DNA from: Marinomonas primoryensis
GTDB taxonomy: Bacteria; Pseudomonadota; Gammaproteobacteria; Pseudomonadales; Marinomonadaceae
Assembly (NCBI RefSeq): GCF_013372285.1
Contig: NZ_CP054301.1
Span: forward strand, 2,659,001-2,723,000
DNA length: 64,000 nt
Direction: 5' to 3'
A model generated the notes under the pieces. It had not been told where the DNA came from and ran no database searches. It saw only the letters and a program-made list of their open reading frames with translations. The position numbers and the translations under genes are program-made. How positions within the stretch are numbered: position 1 is the first letter of the stretch; every line of letters starts with the position of its first letter. Shown here piece by piece: positions 1-8,382 of the stretch.

Positions 1-467
1 AAGGCTTTCGCACCGCCAGTAAAATAATCCCCTACTGGAGACAACAACACATACAACATTGACGTGGCGGTTGGTGCAGCAGCTTTACCAACGGCCGCTT
101 CTGTACCGATATGAGTCGGACGAATATACAAAGACCCTGGTGGCTCAGGCACCTCACTGGCAAATTCAGCAACAACATCGACAATCATTTTTGATACTTT
201 TTCTTCATCAATCGTCGGTAGAGACAATAATCGGCTACTTTGAGCTAAGCGCTTAATATTTTGGTCCATACGAAACACATGCACACTGCCATCCGCATGA
301 CGGAACGCTTTCAAACCTTCAAAGCAAGTGCTTGAATAATGTAAGACGTGAGCACCCGGATGCAACTGAATGCTGTCCGATGCGACAACACTTGCTTCAC
401 TCCATTTGTTATTTTCGAATGTTGCCAATGCCATCTTAGGCATAAACACGCTACCAAAAGCCGCCAT
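1..467 (-). CDS. ilvE: Branched-chain amino-acid aminotransferase, N-terminal part (cut by window edge)
   Basis: The reading frame opens at the ATG at 467 and runs off the left edge with no stop, giving about 155 residues. The start is supported by an AGGA ribosome site nine bases upstream. The protein reads like a fold-type IV PLP aminotransferase. It has the N-terminal HYSSTCFEGLKAFR block, a DQNIKRL block and the SLYIRPTHIGTE segment, which is typical of the larger branched-chain aminotransferases shared with eukaryotes rather than the short E. coli form. Such enzymes exchange the amino group between valine, leucine or isoleucine and 2-oxoglutarate in the cytoplasm. The catalytic lysine lies beyond the window. 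The family call is firm; the substrate is inferred. Confidence 0.85.
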   Translation of the reverse strand, partial: MAAFGSVFMPKMALATFENNKWSEASVVASDSIQLHPGAHVLHYSSTCFEGLKAFRHADGSVHVFRMDQNIKRLAQSSRLLSLPTIDEEKVSKMIVDVVAEFASEVPEPPGSLYIRPTHIGTEAAVGKAAAPTATSMLYVLLSPVGDYFTGGAKA

Positions 468-740
468 TATTATTTCCTATATAGTTAAATGATCACAAGT
501 AACACCAATTCTCAGCACTGGTATTATCTGGACTCTAAATTTCGCTTGTCGTCCAATTACCCAATAGTAAAACGGAAACCCGCTTGAAGAAAGCAAATCG
601 TAAACCACAGATCAAACAGCCTGTGTATTTACAGTAATTTTCTTAATACGCACTGAAAAATAGACCAACAAAAAAGTGATGATACGAAAGAAGATACTAT
701 CTTACTTAGCAAGAAGGGCTCAATAACTTAAGAGATGAAG

Positions 741-1622
741 TTACCGGTGAGTTGCAAAAACAACCTTATCACCGCCATTATGTTTAGCTTTGTACATAGC
801 ATGATCGGCAGTCTGCACCAATTCCAATGGCTCTTTACCATTTTCTGGATAGCACGCAATTCCAATACTAGAAAATATTTGAAATGATGAACCATCAATC
901 ATAAAAACTTTTGCCAATTCAGCGCAGATCTTTTCGGCAACAATAGACACGCTTTCCGCCGTATTTGTCTTATTTAAGACAACTAAAAACTCATCTCCGC
1001 CCAAGCGCCCAACGGTATCTGATTTACGAATACAAGCAGTAAGCCTTGCAGCAATGCTCTGTAAAAGCTTGTCACCAGCAGCATGACCATAGCCATCATT
1101 AATGCCTTTAAAACCGTCAATATCAATAAACAAAACAGAAAGACCCTCTTTCTCACGTTCTGCTAACGTTAACGCCGTCTGCAAACGATCTAGAAGTAAG
1201 GTGCGGTTTGGTAAGTGAGTCAAATCGTCATGGCCAGCCGCATAAAGTAGCAACTCCTCCATACGCTTACGCTCGGTAATGTCGTGTGCGACGGCAATTC
1301 TTAATTGATGTTTTTCCGACCAGCGTGCTGACCAAAGTACATTAACGACCTCGCCATCCTTGCGCACCCAGCGATTTTCGAAACGAGGCTGTATTTGACC
1401 CGCAATAATAGTATTTACTGTGCCTAACGTTTTTTGCTTATCGTCTGCATACACAAAATTCAACATCTGCTTACCAATCACTTCACTTGGCTCATAGCCA
1501 AACATGGTTTCAAACGCAGCGCTTACAAAGACAAAATACCCAAGTCGATCCACGACACAAACCGCATCTAACATCAGCTCCATGACATCAGCTAGATCTA
1601 TCGCTAGCTCATTGTTTTTCAT
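741..1622 (-). CDS. PAS-GGDEF diguanylate cyclase
   Basis: A 293-residue cytoplasmic protein with no membrane segment. Residues about 10-120 form a PAS domain (FVSAAFETMFGYEPSEVIGKQ) ending in a PAC-like ITERKRMEE segment. Residues about 130-290 form a GGDEF domain opening with the DDLTHLPNR motif. The active-site GGDEF is intact near residue 207, and an RxxD inhibitory site (RKSD) sits five residues before it. The enzyme should therefore make c-di-GMP from two GTP and be product-inhibited. The PAS domain probably senses a ligand or redox state, but the signal cannot be read from the sequence. The gene stands alone, divergent from nothing obvious, and its targets are unknown. Confidence 0.92.
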   Translation of the reverse strand: MKNNELAIDLADVMELMLDAVCVVDRLGYFVFVSAAFETMFGYEPSEVIGKQMLNFVYADDKQKTLGTVNTIIAGQIQPRFENRWVRKDGEVVNVLWSARWSEKHQLRIAVAHDITERKRMEELLLYAAGHDDLTHLPNRTLLLDRLQTALTLAEREKEGLSVLFIDIDGFKGINDGYGHAAGDKLLQSIAARLTACIRKSDTVGRLGGDEFLVVLNKTNTAESVSIVAEKICAELAKVFMIDGSSFQIFSSIGIACYPENGKEPLELVQTADHAMYKAKHNGGDKVVFATHR

Positions 1623-1755
1623 AAAATTGTGTACCTAAAAATTCAGTGCTGTTCATCTATTGTAGAAGAAAACTAAGCCAAGTGCCGTCGAATAAGAGGT
1701 AAATATCGGTTTAGCTCAGATAAAATTTTTATGGAAGTTACGCCTGATAGCAAGA

Positions 1756-2052
1756 TTAGCCAACATGAAGATGATTGAAAAAATAAGCAGCGCCACCCAA
1801 CACGATGGCATTTAATAACACAGTCAGCCAAAACATAACCTGAAAATACCGTTTTCTCGTCTTATGGCGAAACACTTTTTGACCCAGCATTGCACCCGGC
1901 CAACCACCAAATAAGGACAAAAAATGCAGCGTCGACTCCTGAACTCGCCAACGCCCTCGTCTTGCCGCGGACTTGTCCAACCCGTAGAGACAGAAGGTGA
2001 TTAGGCTTAATAAGCCATAGTTAGCAAATAAAACAAGGTAACCAATTACCAC
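1756..2052 (-). CDS. DUF1294 family small membrane protein
   Basis: A 98-residue protein with about three hydrophobic segments (residues 3-25, 43-58 and 72-92). It carries the DUF1294 signature: a YGLDKSAARRGRWRVQE block followed by LSLFGGWPGAMLGQ and an FRHKTRK basic stretch. In many bacteria this domain follows a cold-shock domain, but here it stands alone. Its function is unknown. It probably sits in the inner membrane. The gene is monocistronic on the minus strand. Confidence 0.85.
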   Translation of the reverse strand: MVIGYLVLFANYGLLSLITFCLYGLDKSAARRGRWRVQESTLHFLSLFGGWPGAMLGQKVFRHKTRKRYFQVMFWLTVLLNAIVLGGAAYFFNHLHVG

Positions 2053-2392
2053 AATATTTACTCTTAAACTGAGGATCGATGGACATCATATTAACATGCT
2101 GTCTAAGAACAGTCTGTGAAGTCCATAATCCGCTTACTCAACCCCGTTCAAAATAGTGCTAAAAGTATTTCAGCCGGTGCTATCATCGTATAGTTTTGGG
2201 GCAAACGAAAAATAGAATGATGTTTCATCGACCTCACACTAAGTGCTGTTGAAAGCCTTGCTATGACAGGGCTTAAAGGATGGTTAGCACCTTAAATTTC
2301 GCATCGCTCGTATGTTACACAAACCGCTTTTGTAATGGTTACGAAAACAATTAGTACTTAATTGTGTTATCGTGTCGCTTCTGGCATACGAG
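2053..2392. other. Intergenic stretch with no recognised gene
   Basis: About 340 bases between the DUF1294 gene and a doubtful ORF. I see no convincing reading frame, hairpin terminator or RNA gene. Several stop codons occur in all frames. Confidence 0.5.
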
Positions 2393-2698
2393 TTAACAAG
2401 TATTTTTCTTCTGCTTGACCAGTTCGAGCGCTGTCTTCAGGCGCATTCTCGAAATCTCGCGTTCAATCGGTGGCCCGCCCATCTTAGACTTACTGTCCCA
2501 TCGGCCGTAATAGTCTTCATCACGTTGCACCACATCATAGATCTGACCTTGGTGCACATCTTTAAAATTTGCTTTTTCGACCGTTACTGGTATGAGCTGC
2601 ACTTTTTTCGCGTTTAATCGTTGTTGTGACGAAGCTAGCCTTACGTGTGGCGTAACGCCTATAAACATCGGTTTATTAATGACAATTAAAATGGTCAT
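2393..2698 (-). CDS. Doubtful hypothetical protein
   Basis: A 101-codon open frame of unknown family. The middle and C-terminal part has a protein-like mix of charged and hydrophobic residues (VHQGQIYDVVQRDEDYYGRW, then IEREISRMRLKTALELVKQ). The first ten residues look less natural, and no good ribosome site precedes the first or second ATG. Competing frames on the plus strand look less natural. It may be a genuine small gene starting at residue 11, a decayed gene, or chance. No neighbour suggests a function. Confidence 0.3.
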   Translation of the reverse strand: MTILIVINKPMFIGVTPHVRLASSQQRLNAKKVQLIPVTVEKANFKDVHQGQIYDVVQRDEDYYGRWDSKSKMGGPPIEREISRMRLKTALELVKQKKNTC

Positions 2699-2881
2699 TC
2701 ATGGCACCTACCCGCGCGGTCTGCTCCAATTACGTAACCTTGAAGCAGCGCCTACAACATCATTACTACGTCTACTTTTAGCTCAAGTATAAGTTAGAGC
2801 TAATCAAACGATACGGTACTTTTTCTATCATCATAGATAGTAATGACTCACTACCGATAACAATATTACCTGGAGATATAA

Positions 2882-3811
2882 ATGAATTTTTTGAACAAAC
2901 TAGCGTCAGCTGCTGCAGTTAGCTCACTAGTGCTTGGCTCCTCTTTTGTCCAAGCAGACTCAAAAGAACCTATTGTAATTCCTACCCATAACTGGACCAG
3001 CCAAATCACGATGGCGTACGTTATTGGCGGTATTTTTGAAAGCGTTGGCGATAATGTTTCTTATGTTCCTGCTGATAGCCAAGCGGTTTATGAATCAATT
3101 CGTAACGGTGACGTCACCATTTCTCACGAAGTATGGCAGTCTACTTTCGGTAAATCATTCAACAACGCGTTAGACGCTGGTGGCATCATTGATGTAGGCA
3201 AGCACGCTGCTGCGACTCAAGAAGAGTGGTGGTACCCAGCCTATGTGGGCGATCTGTGCCCAGGTCTACCCTCTTGGAAAGCACTAAACGATTGTGCTGA
3301 ACTGTTTGCCACAGCCGGTAGTGGCGGAAAAGGTCGCTATCTTGATGGCCCTATGGACTGGCATGGCCAAGAAACACTAGATCGTATCGAAGCACTTGAT
3401 ATGAACTTTACTGCTAAGTTTGCCGGGTCTTCTGGTGCACTTTGGGCTGAGCTAGAGTCTGCGGCTAAAGATAATCGCGCCGTCGTGGTATTTAACTGGT
3501 CACCTAACTTCACCGATGCCGGTGATGGTGGCAGTTTCGTTGAATTCCCAGCGTATACGGATGGCTGTAAGAAAGCAGATGGCGGTGATGGCAAGTGTGG
3601 CTCTCCACCAGCAGGCTGGTTGAAGAAGGCCGCTCATTATCAAATGCCTAAAAAATGGCCAACCGCTTACAAGATTTTTAATAACGTTTCATTCACTAAA
3701 ACAGATATCGGCAACATGGCGGCATTGGTCGACATCGATGGTTTAAGCCATGAAGAAGCCGCTACCAAATGGCTGGCTGACAACGAAGCCACTTGGAAAA
3801 GCTGGCTATAA
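2882..3811 (+). CDS. proX: Betaine/proline-type ABC transporter, periplasmic binding protein
   Basis: A 309-residue exported protein. Residues 1-25 form a signal peptide with a positive start, a hydrophobic core and a cleavage site after SFVQA. The mature part has the OpuAC/ProX fold features: a VIPTHNWTSQITMAYVIGGI opening and a tryptophan-rich body (HEVWQSTF, EEWWYPAY, GALWAEL, FNWSPNF) that supplies the aromatic cage for quaternary-ammonium ligands. It should deliver glycine betaine, proline betaine or a related solute to the permease encoded downstream. A GGAG ribosome site precedes the ATG. It is separated from proV by about 250 bases holding two hairpins, so it can be transcribed in excess of the ABC subunits. 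The exact ligand is inferred. Confidence 0.9.
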   Translation: MNFLNKLASAAAVSSLVLGSSFVQADSKEPIVIPTHNWTSQITMAYVIGGIFESVGDNVSYVPADSQAVYESIRNGDVTISHEVWQSTFGKSFNNALDAGGIIDVGKHAAATQEEWWYPAYVGDLCPGLPSWKALNDCAELFATAGSGGKGRYLDGPMDWHGQETLDRIEALDMNFTAKFAGSSGALWAELESAAKDNRAVVVFNWSPNFTDAGDGGSFVEFPAYTDGCKKADGGDGKCGSPPAGWLKKAAHYQMPKKWPTAYKIFNNVSFTKTDIGNMAALVDIDGLSHEEAATKWLADNEATWKSWL

Positions 3812-3820
3812 GGCAAACTA

Positions 3821-3851
3821 CCTAACCTGAATGCACTGCATTCAGGTTAGG
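3821..3851 (+). terminator. Hairpin downstream of proX
   Basis: A perfect 13-base-pair inverted repeat (CCTAACCTGAATG and its complement) around a five-base loop, ten bases after the proX stop. The run of T after it is weak, so it may act as a partial terminator or as an mRNA-stabilising stem between proX and proV. Confidence 0.6.
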
Positions 3852-3882
3852 TCTTTAGTGCGATATTCAACACAAAAAAAAC

Positions 3883-3916
3883 AGAGGCCTTGATGCTATC
3901 TTTAGCCAAGGTCTCT
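3883..3916. terminator. Second hairpin between proX and proV
   Basis: An arm of about ten bases (AGAGGCCTTG) pairs with CAAGGTCTCT with one wobble pair. An A8 run stands before it and a T-rich stretch after, so it could work in both directions. It adds to the separation of proX from proVW expression. Confidence 0.5.
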
Positions 3917-4064
3917 ATTTATTGGGTGTGTTTTTGTGAGTGACAATAGAGTAGACAATTAATAACGCAATCTAATGTATTGCGCTTGTCAGTCCGACAG
4001 CCCCATTAATACAGTGCCAACAAACACCTCGTTTTAGCACCTCCTTTTTTATAGAGATTTAATT

Positions 4065-5135
4065 ATGTCAACAACCGTTCAGCCCGTTATTAAGTGCGAG
4101 TCTGTCTATAAGATTTTTGGCGAAAACGCTGGGAAAGTTTTGAAAAAGTCGGGCGGAAAAGTAGATGCCGAATCCTTACTTGAAGCAGGCTGTGTCATTG
4201 GCGTTAACAATGCCTCTTTTGAAGTTCACAAAGGTGAAATGCTTGTTGTAATGGGTTTATCAGGCTCTGGGAAATCAACCCTTTTGCGCTGTATTTCACG
4301 GCTAATCGAGACCACGGCGGGCGATATTTTTATTGATGGCGAAGACCTGCTTGCAATGAATGAAAAAGAACTCATCAATATTCGTCGTAACAAAATGGGC
4401 ATGGTATTCCAAAGTTTTGCCCTCTTACCTCACAAGACAGTGCTAGAAAACATTGCATTGCCATTACAAGTAAAAGGCATTAGTACCAAGGACAGCATGG
4501 AGCGAGCCATGACCATGGTAAATTTAGTAGAACTAACAGGTTGCGAAAATAGCTTCCCGCGCCAGCTCTCTGGTGGTCAACAACAACGTGTAGGCATTGC
4601 TCGTTCTTTAGCGGTTGAACCTGACATTTGGTTCCTCGATGAACCATTCTCAGCCCTAGACCCTTTGATTCGTAGGGAAATGCAAGACGAGTTCCTACGC
4701 TTACAAAGTGTGTTACATAAAACTATATTATTCGTTACCCACGACTTTGATGAAGCCCTTCGCCTTGCCGACCGCATCGCCATTATGAAAGACGGTATCA
4801 TTGAACAAATTGATACCCCTGCCAACATCGTACTCAACCCAGCCACGGAATACATAGCCAAATTTACTCGTGGCGTGCCTCGCGCACGGGTTCTCTCATG
4901 CAAAACCGTCATGGCACAATATGACGCCAATGCAGACATGAGTGACATCAGAGTTTCTCAAAATGCCATTATCGAAACCATTGCAGAACGCGTGCTAAGC
5001 GAGCAAAAAACCGTCGCTGTTACAGATGAGCAAGGTGAGATTGTGGGTGTTTTAAACAGTAAAATCATAATACAGGTCTTGTTTGGCGAAGCTAACGACA
5101 TACCCGTTAATGACACCGCCGTGAGCCAAGCCTAA
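4065..5135 (+). CDS. proV: Betaine/proline-type ABC transporter, ATPase subunit
   Basis: A 356-residue ABC ATPase of the ProV/OpuAA type. It shows the N-terminal extension typical of this family, Walker A GLSGSGKS near residue 68, a Q-loop FQSFALLPH, the signature LSGGQQQRVGIARS, Walker B IWFLDEP and the switch His in FVTHD. The C-terminal 80 residues contain a CBS-like segment (VAVTDEQGEIVGVL), which in OpuA-type ATPases senses ionic strength. It powers import through the permease whose ATG overlaps its stop codon (TAATG at 5133-5137), so the two are translationally coupled. The family is firm and the substrate is inferred. Confidence 0.93.
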   Translation: MSTTVQPVIKCESVYKIFGENAGKVLKKSGGKVDAESLLEAGCVIGVNNASFEVHKGEMLVVMGLSGSGKSTLLRCISRLIETTAGDIFIDGEDLLAMNEKELINIRRNKMGMVFQSFALLPHKTVLENIALPLQVKGISTKDSMERAMTMVNLVELTGCENSFPRQLSGGQQQRVGIARSLAVEPDIWFLDEPFSALDPLIRREMQDEFLRLQSVLHKTILFVTHDFDEALRLADRIAIMKDGIIEQIDTPANIVLNPATEYIAKFTRGVPRARVLSCKTVMAQYDANADMSDIRVSQNAIIETIAERVLSEQKTVAVTDEQGEIVGVLNSKIIIQVLFGEANDIPVNDTAVSQA

Positions 5136-7195
5136 TGCAGTATTTTACGCAACATAAATGGCTCCAGTTTATTGCCTTATTAGCGGTATTCTTTGCCCTT
5201 GTCATGGCTATCGACCCAACCACAGGTGGCAATCTATGGCGGCTGCAAGAGAACCTATTTTGGCTTTTACCTGACGCTGTAAACGACAGTCTTAAGTATC
5301 TTATCAACGACTTTTGGGTCGTGGATATTTACGATGCTGAGTTAGATCTCACCGAAGAATCAACCATGATGAAAGAGTTCACTCGTACCTTGTCTGGGGT
5401 GGTTCTTTTTTGCATTAATTTAATTCGAGAACTTCTGCTAGGTGGCGTTAAAACCGTAGTCGCCTTTACTAGCTGGGACTTTGTGAGCGAAAACGAATGG
5501 GCTCGAATCCCTGCACTACCCTGGACAGCCTTTGCAGCCGGTGCATTTTTAATTGGCCATTACCTAGGTGGACGTAATCTGTCTATTTTAGCCGGCACCA
5601 GCATCATTTACATTGCAGTATTTGGTCAATGGACACCCGCGATGCAAACCTTATCGTTTGTTTTAGTGGCTGTGCCTTTATCGGTTTTTTTGGGGTTAGT
5701 GTTAGGCATCTGCGCCTATAAGAGCAAAACTTTTGAATCCATCTTAGCGCCATTGTTAAACGTCGCTCAGTCCATGCCTCACTTTTCTTATTTAATTCCG
5801 GTGGTGGTATTTTTTGGCATTGGTGATCATGCAGGCGCTATATCAACGGTTATTTTTGCCACACCACCAATGATCCGCTTAACCATTTTAGGCCTCAAAA
5901 AAGTCTCTCCAGAGGTTTTAGAGGCTGGCATGATGAGTGGCTGTAGCCCGCGCCAACTCATGTTTAAAGTGCTCATTCCTACCGCACGCCATGACATTTT
6001 GATTGGGGTTAACCAGGTCATCATGCAGTGTTTGGCGATGGCGGTTATTGCCTCTTTTATTGGGGCAAGGGGTTTGGGTTACGACTTACTGGTGTCATTA
6101 AACACGCTTAATATAGGCGAAGCCCTCGAACTCGGGGTGTCTATTGTATTAATCGCTGTGGTTTTGGATAAACTGTCCCTCGCTTGGGCCAACAAGCAAG
6201 CCGACTACTTTGCTGACTTGCCATTCCACTTGCATCACAAGTACTCATTAGCCTTTTTAGGCATCCTGGTCTTCACTTCTGTTATTGCCTATGTTGCGTC
6301 TGTGCTTTTCCCTGATAAGTCAAACTACCTCTACGTCATAGCCGAATCACAAGGATTCACTACCAAAGACTTTTGGGACCTCATCGTTGACTGGATCATC
6401 ACCAATTCATACCAGAGCGTACAAAGCTTCAACTTCTTCATGATTACCTCAATTTTGATGCCCATGAAAGAGGCTTATCTAGCGATGCCCGTTGCGGCAA
6501 CCCTGTTCCTAGTGGCAGGGATAGGCTTCATTATTGGTGGCCTGCGCTCAGCCATTATTGTGACCGCCTTCATTGCCTTTATTGCATTAACGCCATGGTG
6601 GGATCGTGCCCTTATTACCGCCTATATGGTCACCTTCGCCGTCATCATTTCGGTGATTATTGGTTGCACTGTGGGCGTTTTGTGCTCACGAAACCAGCGA
6701 GCCACTAAAGTAATGTTATTGATCTGTGATACCTTCCAAACATTCCCCTCTTTCGTCTACCTAATTCCAGTGATCATGCTGTTTGGTGTGAGTGATTTGT
6801 CAGTACTGATCGCCGTGATCGTATACGCCACCATCCCTGCTACACGTTACACAGTAGAAGGTTTGAGAAACGTCCCTCAATCATTGCAAGAAGCAGGCTC
6901 TATGTCAGGGGTTAACCGCATGCAGCGGTTATTTCATATTGAACTCCCACTAGCGTTTCCACACATTCTATTGGGCATAAACCAAACCGTCATTTTCTCT
7001 TTGTTTATGGTCATTATCGGCGCCTTTATCGGTACCGACGACCTAGGTCAGCTTATCATGCAATCTTTGTCGCAAGCCAATGGAATGGGGCAAGGTATTG
7101 TGCTTGGCTTATGCGTTGCCTTTATTGGCTTGGCAGCAGATCACCTGATCCATACTTGGGCGCAGCAACGTAAAAAAGCGTTAGGAATCGCTTAG
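5135..7195 (+). CDS. proW: Betaine/proline-type ABC permease with two fused permease domains
   Basis: A 686-residue inner-membrane protein, about twice the length of a usual ProW. Two complete binding-protein-dependent permease domains are visible, each with its own EAA loop: EAGMMSGCSPRQLMFKVLIP near residue 265 and EAGSMSGVNRMQRLFHIELP near residue 587. Each loop is followed by an SFIGARGLG- or AFIGTDDLG-type end. The two halves resemble each other, so the gene looks like an internal duplication or a fusion of two permease genes. One polypeptide could form the whole membrane pore with a ProV dimer. It overlaps proV by one base and is followed by a strong terminator. Confidence 0.92.
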   Translation: MQYFTQHKWLQFIALLAVFFALVMAIDPTTGGNLWRLQENLFWLLPDAVNDSLKYLINDFWVVDIYDAELDLTEESTMMKEFTRTLSGVVLFCINLIRELLLGGVKTVVAFTSWDFVSENEWARIPALPWTAFAAGAFLIGHYLGGRNLSILAGTSIIYIAVFGQWTPAMQTLSFVLVAVPLSVFLGLVLGICAYKSKTFESILAPLLNVAQSMPHFSYLIPVVVFFGIGDHAGAISTVIFATPPMIRLTILGLKKVSPEVLEAGMMSGCSPRQLMFKVLIPTARHDILIGVNQVIMQCLAMAVIASFIGARGLGYDLLVSLNTLNIGEALELGVSIVLIAVVLDKLSLAWANKQADYFADLPFHLHHKYSLAFLGILVFTSVIAYVASVLFPDKSNYLYVIAESQGFTTKDFWDLIVDWIITNSYQSVQSFNFFMITSILMPMKEAYLAMPVAATLFLVAGIGFIIGGLRSAIIVTAFIAFIALTPWWDRALITAYMVTFAVIISVIIGCTVGVLCSRNQRATKVMLLICDTFQTFPSFVYLIPVIMLFGVSDLSVLIAVIVYATIPATRYTVEGLRNVPQSLQEAGSMSGVNRMQRLFHIELPLAFPHILLGINQTVIFSLFMVIIGAFIGTDDLGQLIMQSLSQANGMGQGIVLGLCVAFIGLAADHLIHTWAQQRKKALGIA

Positions 7196-7238
7196 CAAAC
7201 GATGGGCAACTGCACAGTAAAGAACGAATGAAGAGATA

Positions 7239-7272
7239 AAAAAAGAGGCCCCACTGAAGTGGCCTCTTTTTT
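7239..7272 (+). terminator. Rho-independent terminator after the proXVW locus
   Basis: A stem of GAGG-CCAC with its complement GTGG-CCTC, a two-base bulge and a TGAA loop, flanked by A7 and T6. The A and T runs make it usable from both sides, so it may also serve the convergent Nudix gene. Confidence 0.85.
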
Positions 7273-7291
7273 GTATTGAAATATATTTACG

Positions 7292-7831
7292 TTACTTTGA
7301 TACGGCTAATAACTCATCTCTAATCAATAATAACAAGAAGGTTTCTCGATCGATCGACATGCCTTTTTTATCACTACTCTTGATCGTATCTAGATTATGC
7401 TTAATTGCATTGTGGACATTAATCCACACGGCTTTCATACCGTTTTTGACTTCATAATCTTCAAGACTCGTCTCACCTAATTCTTCATCAATCTCACAGG
7501 TGTAGCAGTAAGACTTCATCTGCATGACGTCAAAACCGTCCTTGTACCAAGGCCGAAACTCTTCATACAAACCGAATGCCTCGACATTGCGAATATTCTG
7601 CGCGCCTGTCTCTTCCGTTAACTCGCGGATCAAGCCTTCCACCTGATTCTCACCTTCATCAATCCCCCCGCCCGGCAAGGTGTAATCATCGTAACGCTGG
7701 GTATACAGCATCAAAATATCCTCGTCTTTTAAAATAATCCCACGGGCGGCAAGACGTAAAAAAGAAGATTGATCGAGGGAGTTTAAACTTGGATGGATAG
7801 ACGACTTTAACAAACGCATAAATTGGGGCAC
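7292..7831 (-). CDS. Nudix hydrolase
   Basis: A 179-residue cytoplasmic protein. The full Nudix box (Gx5Ex7REUxEExGU) spans residues 54-76, beginning GGGIDEGENQVEG and ending RELTEETG, so the Mg-binding glutamates are present. It should hydrolyse a nucleoside diphosphate linked to another group; the substrate cannot be read from the sequence. An ATG four codons downstream (MRLLKSS) is a possible alternative start. It is convergent with the transporter locus and shares the terminator region. Confidence 0.88.
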   Translation of the reverse strand: MPQFMRLLKSSIHPSLNSLDQSSFLRLAARGIILKDEDILMLYTQRYDDYTLPGGGIDEGENQVEGLIRELTEETGAQNIRNVEAFGLYEEFRPWYKDGFDVMQMKSYCYTCEIDEELGETSLEDYEVKNGMKAVWINVHNAIKHNLDTIKSSDKKGMSIDRETFLLLLIRDELLAVSK

Positions 7832-8045
7832 TTCGTGAATTTAGATGGGCTGGATAATAACGACTGGGCAGCTGTAGTTAAAGGGATTCCATTCAAACGC
7901 TTTGGATTACCGACCTTTATTCCGCCCCGCTGGGCGAGGGCTTAGTCCCTTCCCCTTTTGTCTTCCAAGGGGAAGGTTAGGATGGGGTTGTTCTTTGGAA
8001 CTTCAAGTATATTTGTTACTTCTCAATGACTTTGAACTGCAAGTT
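7832..8045. other. Intergenic repeat-rich stretch left of cassette module 1
   Basis: No gene seen. It contains a TTCCGCCCCGCTGGGCG segment at 7919-7936 that recurs at 8048-8064, and a C-rich palindromic repeat at 7946-7998 listed separately. Confidence 0.6.
7946..7998 (-). repeat. C-rich dispersed palindromic repeat, copy 1
   Basis: Read on the minus strand, this carries an ACCCCATCCTAACCTTCCCC half, then GGAAGACAAAAGGGGAAGGG. The same unit occurs at 9691-9752, 20181-20417 (several degenerate copies) and 45281-45330. Copies 1 and 2 lie inverted on either side of cassette module 1. This is a dispersed intergenic family of unknown function. Confidence 0.75.
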
Positions 8046-8258
8046 TATTCCGCCCCGCTGGGCGTGTAACTTTTTGCTAGCGCCCAAAAAGTAACCAAAA
8101 ATTCGCTTTAAGATATTTAATGCCTGATTTTTTTCATCGTAAAATAGCTTTACCGACGCTCATTATATTGTAAGGCATAGATTGGTCTTGCTGGTAGAGA
8201 GAGTCCTTCCGTTAATGATCCTGAAACTCCATAGAGTCGCGCAATCGGGATTGCGTCG
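8046..8258 (-). repeat. ~215-bp dispersed repeat R2, left copy (inverted)
   Basis: Reading from 8258 down to 8046 on the minus strand, this matches 45008-45232 on the plus strand in order. Shared landmarks are TTCGACGC, a small hairpin, CTATGGAGTTTCAGG, CAATCTATGCCTTAC, ATCAGGCATTAA, CTTAAAGCGAATTTTTG and GGGCGCTAGCAAAAAGTTAC. A shorter copy is at 9529-9637. Reading frames are not conserved between copies, so it appears non-coding. It begins about 12 bases beyond the outer end of attC 1. Confidence 0.8.
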
Positions 8259-8264
8259 AAGGGG

Positions 8265-8362
8265 CTTTAACGCTGAGCTCAGTTGCAAAAATATCTAGCT
8301 CTATAAATTGCGAAGCAAAGTTCGTGACAGTTATTTTTGTCAATTGAAGCGATTTGTTATAC
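8265..8362 (-). other. attC site of integron cassette 1
   Basis: Read on the minus strand, the R'' box GTATAAC (8362-8356) starts a 98-base imperfect palindrome that ends in the R' box GTTAAAG (8271-8265). After TAAC the left arm reads GCTTCAATTGACAAAAATA. The right arm pairs with it except for two unpaired bases and a wobble, as expected of attC extra-helical bases. The R'' box is the exact complement of GTTATAC at the far end of the cassette (9188-9182). That is what a circularised integron cassette requires. Confidence 0.85.
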
Positions 8363-8382
8363 CACTTGTTTGAAGACTGTTT

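Noticed and set aside
3817..4064. A riboswitch or leader RNA between proX and proV
   Set aside because: Two simple hairpins are seen but no conserved riboswitch core that I can recognise; they are listed as hairpins only.
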